Source: Acidobacteriaceae bacterium
GTDB taxonomy: Bacteria > Acidobacteriota > Terriglobia > Terriglobales > Acidobacteriaceae
DNA length: 32,145 nucleotides
Direction of reading: 5' to 3'
NCBI GenBank assembly: GCA_003151985.1
Contig: PLZC01000459.1
Span: 1-32,145, forward strand
Part shown: positions 7,979-15,253 of the stretch, piece after piece
Numbering within the stretch: the stretch's first letter is position 1
Layout of the letters: the number at the start of each line of letters is the position of its first letter
Notes under the pieces: generated by a model
Database searches by the model: none
Told to the model about the DNA's origin: nothing
Seen by the model: only the letters and a program-made list of their open reading frames with translations
Translations under genes and position numbers: made by a program

Positions 7979-8932
7979 TCAGCTAGAACGTCGCTGCGCG
8001 AACCATGCCAGGATCTCATTTTCGTACACGGTAACCGCGAGCGTGCTTACCAGGACGATTCCCCCACCAATCATCACGAACGGCGTGAGGATCTCTTTGA
8101 GGGCTAGCACGGCAAGCAGCCCCATAAAGAATGGCAGTGCGTAACTGCTCAGATTCGCCTGGGTAACGTCAAGCCGCTTCAGGATAGAAAAGAACAACAG
8201 CATCGACGCACCGTAGACGATAAGAGCCAGTTCTAGAATCCCCCACAGCGCACCGCTATTCATGCTCGATATCTCAGCCCAGTGGAGCGGCTCAACCCAA
8301 ATAAACAACGGGATACTGAAGACGCTTCCAACCGCGGATGTATAAAGCAGGACCTCGAGTTCGGTATATTGTCTGTCAATCAGCAGCTTGCAATATGTGT
8401 TGTAGAAAGCCGATGCGGCGCAGGCAACAAGAAAGAGCAGGTCTCCGACCAGGTATCTCCTGACTCCGAAGTGCGAGCTGCGGAGATCTGGAATTGACGT
8501 CATCAGAACGCCCGCGAGCGCGAGCAGGAAGCCAACCACGCGAACCGACGTCAGCTTTTCGCCCAACATGATAGACGCGGCAATCGCAACCAATACGGGA
8601 ATACTCAACGTGATAACCGCGGCGTTTGCGGCGAGGGTTCGCTGGGCACCAAGAGTATATGCGAATTGCAGAAGGAAGAAGCCAAAGAACCCAGCGATCA
8701 GGAAATGCTTGGCGTCATGCCACTGCCATTGGGGTGGTCTACCCTTTCTTTTACTTTCGTACAGCAGCACCGGAAGGAAGAGGAGAGTGCTCAGGATCAT
8801 GGGCACAAATGCGATTGCCACGGGTCCCAGGTGATCGCCAATAAGTTTGATCACAATCACCTGCGTGGCCCACATAAAGTTGACCAACATCAGACAAAGC
8901 CAATCAAAATATTTGTTCGCCTTAAGCGTCAA
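7979..8932 (-). CDS. EamA-family drug/metabolite transporter
   Basis: A 317-residue integral membrane protein with about ten hydrophobic helices arranged as two EamA repeats (first from about WLCLMLVNFMWATQVIVIKL, second from VACAASAFYNTYCKLL). This is the standard size and architecture of DMT-superfamily exporters/importers. A typical proline/glycine-rich helix pattern is visible (ITLSIPVLVAIAASIMLGEKLT; YALPFFMGLLAVLALKE). The start is TTG with AAGGGA about 8 nt upstream. It lies 40 nt after the GH39-like gene on the same strand, so it is probably the last gene of the catabolic array. It may carry a sugar or sugar-acid breakdown product across the inner membrane; the direction and substrate are not readable from sequence. 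Confidence 0.8.
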   Translation of the reverse strand: MTLKANKYFDWLCLMLVNFMWATQVIVIKLIGDHLGPVAIAFVPMILSTLLFLPVLLYESKRKGRPPQWQWHDAKHFLIAGFFGFFLLQFAYTLGAQRTLAANAAVITLSIPVLVAIAASIMLGEKLTSVRVVGFLLALAGVLMTSIPDLRSSHFGVRRYLVGDLLFLVACAASAFYNTYCKLLIDRQYTELEVLLYTSAVGSVFSIPLFIWVEPLHWAEISSMNSGALWGILELALIVYGASMLLFFSILKRLDVTQANLSSYALPFFMGLLAVLALKEILTPFVMIGGGIVLVSTLAVTVYENEILAWFAQRRSS

Positions 8933-8972
8933 ACTTATTCCCTTCCCGGCGCAGACTCGGCTTCACTCCCAG

Positions 8973-10397
8973 TTATTTCCCGAGCAGCTTATGCAGCCAA
9001 TCAACGGGCTCCATGGCCCAGGACTCCATCCCGAATGGCTCAAGACGAATTTCAGTTGGCGCAGAGCCGGGCAAAAGCTTCACGTCTGGCAATGGCCGAA
9101 GGCGCGCATTTTCATCCTCAGAGGGGGATTGTGCATCAAGCAGTCTACGATGCGCAACCAAGGCGTCTGCCAGGCCATGTGCATCGAGCCTGACGGTGAC
9201 CGGCGTACTGGAGAAGTTCCAAAAGAGAAGATTGTAGGTTTCGTACGCCTTATCGTAGGCGAGGAAAGCATGTACTGACTCGTCGGTCGAGTCAGCCTGA
9301 AGACGGTCACCGGTCACCCTCGCTAACAGCTCGAAGGTGAAGTACGCGGGCCGCATGACGTTCTGATAGTCGAACAGCCCCGAGTATTGCGGCATCCGGT
9401 TCCACCAACTCGCCATAAACGAGGCTCCCCCAGGCGAGAAGAACGGCGCAAAACGATCACGGTCAACGTGGTAATCGCGGATATGGTAAAAGCAGGAATA
9501 CGTCAGGCCGGATGCTTTCATGCGCCAAGCTGTCTCCGCAACATAAGCTGGCTGAATGCGGAGATCCGTGGGCGGCACGCTCAATGCCATATTCCACTCA
9601 TCGAGTATGGTTTCAGGCTGCAACGATGGATGTTGCGCAAGCAAGGCTTTCACTCCCTCGATGGTGCCCTGGATTGCCTTTGGGTCGCTGTCGTAGATGT
9701 GCCATGACACGAAATTTAGCGGCACTTTTTCTTGGTCGCAGAACGCAATCAGTGCGGGAAGGATAGGCGACTTCCAGCCGGCCATGGCGGGACCGCCAAC
9801 GTGTGCGGTCGAGTCGCCCCGAAGGACGGCGGCAACCGTATGCCGATAGTAGCGCACATAGTTTTCCGGAGTGAATCGATAAGGCGAGCCTCCCGACTCT
9901 CCGATATCTCCTTCGTTCCCGACCTCCCAATAAAATCCAGCCAAGCCCTTTTCCCTGTAATGACTCACAACATGAGCGATGAGCTGCTCCCACTTGCCGT
10001 AGTCGTTTGGATCCACTACGTCCTGGTCGGTCTTTGGAAACAACACCTTTGGCTTAATTGTCACGCACATCAGCGGCAGCGCGCCGGCCCGGACAATTTC
10101 ATCGACAGATTGATCGAGCGTGTCAAAGTGATAGTGTCCATCTTCCGGGAGCAGATCGAAGTACTCCTGGACAAACAACCGGATTAGACGCGGATGGAGG
10201 GCACGAATCTCGGCAATACGGTTATCCCAAATCGGGTCCGGCGAGAGGCCACCTTGCCCAAGGGAAATGTGATCCATTTCCATGGGGCCAATATTCTTTG
10301 AAAAATTGAGCGTCAGAGTCGCGTTACGGGTTTGTGCGGCAGCCCCGGATATCATTCCGGCCGCAAGTACGAATGTCAGCAACCGTGTAACTTTCAT
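8973..10397 (-). CDS. Secreted GH39-like glycoside hydrolase (clan GH-A)
   Basis: A signal peptide (LLTFVLAAGMISGAAAQ) leads into a TIM-barrel glycosidase. The clan GH-A pair is visible: acid/base E162 in YWEVGNEGD, with the invariant Asn-Glu, and nucleophile E267 in ILDEWN. SWHIYD and a C-terminal beta-sandwich-like segment (YNLLFWNFSS) fit GH39 beta-xylosidases and alpha-L-iduronidases. At 474 residues it is near the usual size of that family. The start has GGAGAAGG a few nt upstream. It follows the SDR gene by 90 nt on the same strand and precedes the EamA gene. It probably releases a sugar or uronic acid from an oligosaccharide in the periplasm. GH39 versus a related GH-A family (GH30, GH51, GH79) is not settled. 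Confidence 0.7.
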   Translation of the reverse strand: MKVTRLLTFVLAAGMISGAAAQTRNATLTLNFSKNIGPMEMDHISLGQGGLSPDPIWDNRIAEIRALHPRLIRLFVQEYFDLLPEDGHYHFDTLDQSVDEIVRAGALPLMCVTIKPKVLFPKTDQDVVDPNDYGKWEQLIAHVVSHYREKGLAGFYWEVGNEGDIGESGGSPYRFTPENYVRYYRHTVAAVLRGDSTAHVGGPAMAGWKSPILPALIAFCDQEKVPLNFVSWHIYDSDPKAIQGTIEGVKALLAQHPSLQPETILDEWNMALSVPPTDLRIQPAYVAETAWRMKASGLTYSCFYHIRDYHVDRDRFAPFFSPGGASFMASWWNRMPQYSGLFDYQNVMRPAYFTFELLARVTGDRLQADSTDESVHAFLAYDKAYETYNLLFWNFSSTPVTVRLDAHGLADALVAHRRLLDAQSPSEDENARLRPLPDVKLLPGSAPTEIRLEPFGMESWAMEPVDWLHKLLGK

Positions 10398-10454
10398 CTA
10401 CCTTCTCCATTGAAGCTAAATGAGCCGTCCAAACGCAGGCTCCCAGATACTAAC

Positions 10455-10486
10455 CGCACTTCTCGAATGGCCTGAGAAGCAGTGCG
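10455..10486 (-). terminator. Bulged hairpin just after the SDR stop (possible terminator or mRNA stabiliser)
   Basis: On the minus strand CGCACTGCTTCTC pairs with GAGAAGTGCG (two 5-bp helices separated by a 3-nt bulge, 9-nt loop), starting about 2 nt after the stop of the SDR gene. No T-run follows, so it is not a textbook intrinsic terminator. It could attenuate read-through into the GH39-like gene or protect the 3' end of the catabolic mRNA. Confidence 0.4.
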
Positions 10487-10487
10487 A

Positions 10488-11258
10488 CTAAGCACGCTTT
10501 CTTGCCGAGCTTGCGGTCCAGCCGCCATCCACCGGAAGCGTAACCCCGGTGACGTAGGAGGATTCGTCTGAAGCAAGGAACAGTGCGGCCCATGCGACTT
10601 CCTCAGGAGAGCCGACACGGCCAAGCGTGGTCTGATCGCACTGCCAATGATAATGAGGGTCGTCGGGCCCTTCCGCAATCCTTGTTTGGATCGGACCGGG
10701 GCACAGCGAGTTAATGCGGATATTATCAAGACCGTAGTCATAGCAGACGCTCATCGTATAGCCCAGGAGCGCCGCCTTCGTCGCAGTGTAAGCGACCGAA
10801 GTCATCATGCCTTCCATCGCCTGAATGGAGGCGACATTCACGATGGAGCCGGATCTTTGGGCGATCATGTAGGGCAAGACGGCCTTGGTAAAGTAGTGTG
10901 TACCCATGAGCGCGACATCAATGCACTTGCGCCACTCTTCGTCAGTCGATTCCAAGACGGCATGGAAGTCGGGAGCAAGATAAGCCGCGTCGTTACAAAG
11001 AATGTCGATGCGTCCCGTCTGAGCAGCAGCAAGCTCGACGGCGCGTTGGATGTCCTCGCGATTTGATACGTCGCCCCTGCAAAATGCGGCCTTTCCACCC
11101 TTCTCACCAATGCTGGCCGCGACGCTCTGGCCCGTTTCTTCTTCTATGTCGACCACCAGAACCCAAGCTCCTTCATCGGCAAATCGTTCACAGATCGCTC
11201 TCCCGATTCCGTTGGCCCCGCCCGTAACAATTGCAACCTTGTCTTTTAGCCGGTTCAT
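10488..11258 (-). CDS. Short-chain dehydrogenase/reductase (probable sugar dehydrogenase)
   Basis: A classical 256-residue SDR. The cofactor motif is VTGGANGIG (residues 11-19), an acidic D37 after the second strand (VLVVDIEE) suggests NAD+ preference, and the catalytic triad is S144, Y157 and K161 (NVASIQ, YTATK). The C terminus has the usual SSYVTGVTLPVDGG. Its ATG overlaps the stop of the dehydratase gene by 4 nt (ATGA), so it is translationally coupled. With two lactonase-type enzymes and an acid-sugar dehydratase beside it, the likely job is oxidation of an aldose to its lactone, or of a keto-deoxy acid further down the route. L-fucose, L-rhamnose and D-galactose type pathways all use SDRs of this kind. 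The substrate is not determined. Confidence 0.85.
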   Translation of the reverse strand: MNRLKDKVAIVTGGANGIGRAICERFADEGAWVLVVDIEEETGQSVAASIGEKGGKAAFCRGDVSNREDIQRAVELAAAQTGRIDILCNDAAYLAPDFHAVLESTDEEWRKCIDVALMGTHYFTKAVLPYMIAQRSGSIVNVASIQAMEGMMTSVAYTATKAALLGYTMSVCYDYGLDNIRINSLCPGPIQTRIAEGPDDPHYHWQCDQTTLGRVGSPEEVAWAALFLASDESSYVTGVTLPVDGGWTASSARKRA

Positions 11259-12406
11259 GGTCTCTCCACTCGGTACTTCTCGATTGTTGCCTCATCCACC
11301 TCAACGCCCAGCCCTGGCCCCTGTGGAACCCGCAGAAAGCCATCTTCAAGCCGGATCGCACTATGGCATAAGTCGCGACTCAAGGGGCCGCTCGTAACGT
11401 TGAATTCCTGAAAAACGGATCTGCGCATGAAGGCGTTCAGATGCAGCGAGGCCGCGGTAAGCAAATCTGAAGTCCACGCATGCGGAATGCAGAGCCGGTT
11501 ATGAAGCTCCGCCAGGTGCACAATCTTGCGCGCCGCCGTGAAGCCCCCACAACGAGATAGATCCGGCTGGATTACATCGACTTGACCCTGTTCAATCAGG
11601 GTGCGAAAGCCCCACTCCGTGGCCTCCTGCTCACCGCAGGCAATGAGCGTGTCAACGGCGCCTGAAAGCTGCGCGTATCCGTCATAATCTTCAGGCGACA
11701 ACGGCTCCTCAATCAGAAAAGGCCGAAAAGGCTCAAGCCGCCGCACCATCTGAATCGCTTCCTTGGCCGTGCGATGGATGTACCATCCGGTATCGATCAG
11801 CAATTCTACGCGGTTTCCCAAGGCCTTCCGCGCCGACGCCACCAGCGCGACATCCTGCTCACGATCTTCGCCGAAAACTCCCCACCCAAATTTAACGGCT
11901 GTGAAGCCTTGCTCGACATACCCGCGACTCGCCTCAGCCATCCCCTCTGGAGTGGAGCGAAACAATGTGCTTGCATAAGCAAGCACCTTATCGCGATAGC
12001 CTGCGCCAAGCAATTTGTAGATTGGCTGCCTGACACTCTTCCCAACGATGTCCCAGAGCGCTATATCAATCCCAGAGATAACCTGCATGGCTGCCCCCCG
12101 TCTGCCGTAGTAGACAGAGGCCATGTACATCTTGTGCCAGAGGCGCTCAACCTCGAATGGATCTTCTCCGATAAGAACCGATCTGAGGCCCAGGAATCCT
12201 TGAGCCGAACCTTCAGACGGAGCGTCGACAATCGCTTGCGCTACATGCGGCTGGGTTTCGAGATCGGCATACCCTGTAATTCCAGCATCGGTTTCGACTT
12301 TGACAACGCCCAGATATTTAATTCCGGAAGCCTCTTCACCGCCGGCTGTCGACTGATATGCCCCTGGCGATTCAAGTACGATTACGTTGACGCCGGTAAT
12401 CTTCAC
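11255..12406 (-). CDS. Mandelate racemase/muconate lactonizing enzyme-type acid-sugar dehydratase
   Basis: A 383-residue enolase-superfamily enzyme. After the N-terminal capping domain (residues 1-125) the barrel shows K172 in AVKFGWG, metal ligands D205 (LLIDTGW), E233/E234 (LIEEPL) and E259 (CGEQE), then D282 (QPDLSRCGG) and H309 (IPHAW). The Asp-His dyad places it in the mandelate racemase subgroup, which includes fuconate, galactonate, gluconate and rhamnonate dehydratases. The second Lys of the KxK motif is replaced (KFG). It probably removes water from an aldonic acid to give a 2-keto-3-deoxy acid. It overlaps both neighbours by 4 nt (amidohydrolase upstream, SDR downstream), indicating a tight operon. 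Substrate cannot be assigned. Confidence 0.85.
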   Translation of the reverse strand: MKITGVNVIVLESPGAYQSTAGGEEASGIKYLGVVKVETDAGITGYADLETQPHVAQAIVDAPSEGSAQGFLGLRSVLIGEDPFEVERLWHKMYMASVYYGRRGAAMQVISGIDIALWDIVGKSVRQPIYKLLGAGYRDKVLAYASTLFRSTPEGMAEASRGYVEQGFTAVKFGWGVFGEDREQDVALVASARKALGNRVELLIDTGWYIHRTAKEAIQMVRRLEPFRPFLIEEPLSPEDYDGYAQLSGAVDTLIACGEQEATEWGFRTLIEQGQVDVIQPDLSRCGGFTAARKIVHLAELHNRLCIPHAWTSDLLTAASLHLNAFMRRSVFQEFNVTSGPLSRDLCHSAIRLEDGFLRVPQGPGLGVEVDEATIEKYRVERP

Positions 12407-13251
12407 GCATTCTCCAATCCGAGACAGGTCAGCGTGGGGCTGTAAATGAGCCGCTCAATCTCTTCGCCGTCGAGCCGGGGAAGATTGTTGCCCTCAGCAA
12501 AATGATTGATATTGCGCAACCCATCAATCTGCGCTTCAGGGGTGGTGAAGGGATAGTCGGAACCGAACAAAAGCTTGTCGAGCACGCCGTACTCTTTGGC
12601 CATAATCAACGCATTGTAGAACTGCCAAGGACGATAGTGCAGCGCCGAGATATCCGAGTAGAGGTGGGGATGCTTACGAATGAGAACGAGAGTGTCGGCG
12701 ATCCACGGATGTCCGAGATGGGCGATGATCATCTTCAACTCGGGAAACTCAACCACTACGTCTTCCAGCAGAATCGGCAGCGCATACTTCAACGGGCCTG
12801 TTCTGACGAATGTAGTTCCCTGATGAATCATGATGGGAAGCCGATGTGCCTGACAGAACTGGTAGACCGTCATCATCCTGGGATCGGTCGGATGAATATT
12901 CTGATAGATCGGGCCGAGCTTGACACCGCGGAGTTTGAGCCGCACGATTTCATCAAGCGTTTCGTCAATTGGATCGACCGCGGGGTCAATTGCGCCGAAG
13001 CCAATGACCTTTTCCGGATGGCTTGCGGCATACGTAGCAATGTACTCGTTCGGAACTCGCAGTCCCGAATGATGGGCTCGCAGCCCGAATACGATCACCT
13101 TATCGACACCTGACATAGCTTGCAGGTGTTTTTCCGGCGGAATGTCAAGGTCCAGTTTATGCCCACGACTTCTCGCGTTAGCCTCGTTTACAAATTCGTC
13201 GGAGAGATGGCCGGGATAGGCCCACACATGAGAGTGGCAATCAACCAGCAT
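12403..13251 (-). CDS. Amidohydrolase-family TIM-barrel hydrolase (candidate sugar lactonase)
   Basis: A 282-residue metal-dependent hydrolase of the amidohydrolase_2 type. Metal and active-site residues are in order: H6 and H8 (DCHSHVW), K111 (RGVKLGP), H143 (IMIHQGT), H178 (IIAHLGHPW) and D232 (FGSDYPF). Relatives include sugar lactonases, ACMSD-like decarboxylases and 2-pyrone-4,6-dicarboxylate hydrolases. Given the coupled dehydratase and SDR genes, lactone opening is the best guess, though decarboxylation or C-C cleavage cannot be excluded. The ATG follows AGAGGGG by about 7 nt. It is the first gene of the tight three-gene overlap cluster, and an inverted repeat lies just upstream. Confidence 0.75.
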   Translation of the reverse strand: MLVDCHSHVWAYPGHLSDEFVNEANARSRGHKLDLDIPPEKHLQAMSGVDKVIVFGLRAHHSGLRVPNEYIATYAASHPEKVIGFGAIDPAVDPIDETLDEIVRLKLRGVKLGPIYQNIHPTDPRMMTVYQFCQAHRLPIMIHQGTTFVRTGPLKYALPILLEDVVVEFPELKMIIAHLGHPWIADTLVLIRKHPHLYSDISALHYRPWQFYNALIMAKEYGVLDKLLFGSDYPFTTPEAQIDGLRNINHFAEGNNLPRLDGEEIERLIYSPTLTCLGLENA

Positions 13252-13275
13252 GATCCAACCCCTCTATCAATTCAG

Positions 13276-13292
13276 GTTAGCGTTAATCTAAC
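13276..13292. promoter_or_regulatory. Inverted repeat GTTAG-n7-CTAAC before the amidohydrolase gene (candidate operator)
   Basis: GTTAGCGTTAATCTAAC has 5-bp arms around a 7-nt centre, about 25 nt upstream of the amidohydrolase start and just before its ribosome binding site. Its size and position fit a repressor site for a LacI-, GntR- or IclR-type regulator controlling the coupled amidohydrolase-dehydratase-SDR genes. No second copy was noticed in the window. Confidence 0.3.
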
Positions 13293-13339
13293 ACCCGCAC
13301 CACGGAAGAACAACGAAGAGGCTGTCTACAAGTGATGAA

Positions 13340-13359
13340 GCATCCTGCTAATCGGATGC
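13340..13359 (-). terminator. Small hairpin between the SMP-30 and amidohydrolase genes
   Basis: GCATCC and GGATGC form a 6-bp stem with an 8-nt loop, about 45 nt after the SMP-30 stop on the minus strand. There is no T-tract. It may be a weak terminator or processing site splitting the array into two transcripts, since the next gene has its own candidate operator. Confidence 0.3.
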
Positions 13360-13401
13360 ATGAGAATGGGACCTGCACCGGCTGCCGGATGTCGCTTCCC
13401 C

Positions 13402-14316
13402 CTATGTCGTCAGCGGAGAGATTGCCGGAACTTCGATACGGGAGAAGAATTCCGGAACACCGGGAATCTGCGCTTTAATCCGGAAAAGAGCCCCCGCCAC
13501 AGGGTCGCACTCCACCGAGGTATTTCCGCCTGCGGTAGTGATATAGATGTCAGCATAATCGTCTCCGCCGAAGGTCAAGCTCGACACTTGAGAGGTTGGA
13601 AGACTGATCCGCTCGGCAATCTCGCCACCGGAACTTAGGCGAACAATACTAGCCCCGTCCCATAAAGCGCACCACAACCTGCCTTGAGAGTCGAGAGTCG
13701 CCCCATCCGGGAGACCATCTGCCTCATCGAAACGAGCAAAGACTCGGCGATCGCTGATGGAGCCGTCTTCGAGATTGTAGTTGAACAGATAGATCTCCCT
13801 GGCAAGCGAGTCGGTATAGTAGAAACTCTTGCGATCAAGGGCAAACGCCATGCCATTCGAGCAGCCAATGCCGTCTAAAAGCAAATGAAGAGAAGCGTCT
13901 TGATCGAGTCGGTAAAGCCTTCCTTTACCTTCTCCGTTGGGCACGGTGCCGCAGAAGACGCGGCCGTAAGGGTCGGCAATGGCATCATTGAAGCAGCATT
14001 GACGTTCAGAGGGAATTTCCGTCACGATTTCAGTCGCAACTCCGTCGCGCCAAAGAGCGATTGTGCCGCGATCCATAAACAGAAGTAGCGCCCCGTTCGC
14101 CTGTATGGTAAAGCCGCCTACTGGCCTGCCCTGATAACACTGCTCATGCGCGCCTGTCGACGGAGTGTAGCGGAATAGGCGTCCGGCCGGAATATCGCTC
14201 CAATAAAGTCGTCGTTCCTTGGGATGCCAGAGTGGGCTTTCTCCGGTTTCGCAAGCATAATTCGCAATCATATCCGGCTTCGCTTGCTCGGCATCTGCCA
14301 GGGATTCATGCGACAC
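13402..14316 (-). CDS. SMP-30/gluconolactonase-family sugar lactonase
   Basis: A 304-residue six-bladed beta-propeller of the SMP-30/LRE family. The divalent-metal ligands are visible: E26 in ETGESPLWH, N154 in GCSNGMAF and D204 in GLPDGATLD, with N110 in CCFNDA as the substrate-side residue. Repeats such as LYWSDIPAGRLFRY, FYYTDSLAREIYLFNY and GRLWCALWDG mark the blades. It hydrolyses aldonolactones to aldonic acids in the cytoplasm; there is no signal peptide. The start is GTG, with AAAGGA about 12 nt upstream. It sits just downstream of the RraA-like gene. With the amidohydrolase two genes along, the locus carries two lactonase-type enzymes. Confidence 0.85.
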   Translation of the reverse strand: MSHESLADAEQAKPDMIANYACETGESPLWHPKERRLYWSDIPAGRLFRYTPSTGAHEQCYQGRPVGGFTIQANGALLLFMDRGTIALWRDGVATEIVTEIPSERQCCFNDAIADPYGRVFCGTVPNGEGKGRLYRLDQDASLHLLLDGIGCSNGMAFALDRKSFYYTDSLAREIYLFNYNLEDGSISDRRVFARFDEADGLPDGATLDSQGRLWCALWDGASIVRLSSGGEIAERISLPTSQVSSLTFGGDDYADIYITTAGGNTSVECDPVAGALFRIKAQIPGVPEFFSRIEVPAISPLTT

Positions 14317-14354
14317 GGTTTAGCCGGTCCTTTGAGGCGATCGACACCTCCGCA

Positions 14355-15053
14355 CTATAACACCCCGTACTTTGCATAAACGTCCCTCAAATAGTCTCCT
14401 CGCAACAGGTCGGCGCGGCTTCCGTCTTCCTTCTTGGCTTTTTCATCGGCAAGCTTGATGACGTCGGGAAGAACCTCGGCTGGTACAGCTACCACACCAT
14501 CGTAGTCGGCAAACACCAAGTCCCCCGGCGAAACAAGCACCCCAGCACATTCAACCGGGACGTTGTAGTCGATGATGGTTCCGCGGCCTTTTGAATCCAC
14601 AGGCTTTATACCGCGAGCAAAAACCGGAAATCCGAGTTGATGTATCTTTCGTACATCACGAACAAGTCCGTCGATCACAGCCCCTCTCGCTCCTCGCGCA
14701 CGTGCCGCCGTCGACAGCAATTCACCCCACGGCGCGGTCTGCAAGGAGCCCGCAGTAGACGCGACGACGACCTCGCCTGTAAGGATAGAGTCCAAGGCTT
14801 CGATTTCCATGGCATAGGGGTCGGGAGGGATATGGTAAATGTCTGCATAGGCGAATGTTCGCGCCCAGCCGGCGAATCGATCGTTGGGAGAGAGGGGCCG
14901 AATGAATTCCCGGAATGCTTGGTTACGGTATCCGAGCTCATCAAGGGAATCGGATATTACCGCTGTATAAAGATGCGATTCGATATGTGCGAACAACTCA
15001 AGATCTACTGTTGTTGCTGGGCTTCTTAAGATACGTTCCGATTGGTTGGCCAT
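14355..15053 (-). CDS. RraA-like protein (HMG/CHA aldolase family, candidate keto-acid aldolase)
   Basis: The RraA/4-hydroxy-4-methyl-2-oxoglutarate aldolase fold is indicated by TAVISDSLDELGY near the front, the signature GARGAVIDGLVRDVRKI with the substrate-binding Arg and metal-binding Asp, FPVFARGIKP, and GDLVFADYDGVVAVP. The ORF track starts at 15167, but the extra 38 residues look unrelated and the Met at 15053 (MANQSERIL) fits the usual length. Its ribosome binding site (GAGGGC) is close and weak. In a sugar-acid locus the likely role is retro-aldol cleavage of a 2-keto acid, possibly giving pyruvate plus an aldehyde. RNase E inhibition, the role of E. coli RraA, is unlikely in this context. 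It follows the TonB receptor on the same strand. Confidence 0.8.
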   Translation of the reverse strand: MANQSERILRSPATTVDLELFAHIESHLYTAVISDSLDELGYRNQAFREFIRPLSPNDRFAGWARTFAYADIYHIPPDPYAMEIEALDSILTGEVVVASTAGSLQTAPWGELLSTAARARGARGAVIDGLVRDVRKIHQLGFPVFARGIKPVDSKGRGTIIDYNVPVECAGVLVSPGDLVFADYDGVVAVPAEVLPDVIKLADEKAKKEDGSRADLLRGDYLRDVYAKYGVL

Positions 15054-15253
15054 GCCCTCAAGACTAACTGCAAAACGATGAAAGTTAAAGACGCAAATTA
15101 CCGGCTTTCCACGAACTGTCCGATACTGAGGACACTGCCAGAACACCGTGTGCCCGATAAATGTCACGAAAGCGACCTACACCCAAACGTTCATTGGTAG
15201 CGCCCCGCGTGAGAAGCGCCACCACAAACGAGCCGGCAATCCAACTTAAGAGC

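Noticed and set aside
11774-12445. 223-aa plus-strand ORF
   Set aside because: Antisense shadow of the dehydratase gene, which has a complete enolase-superfamily active site.
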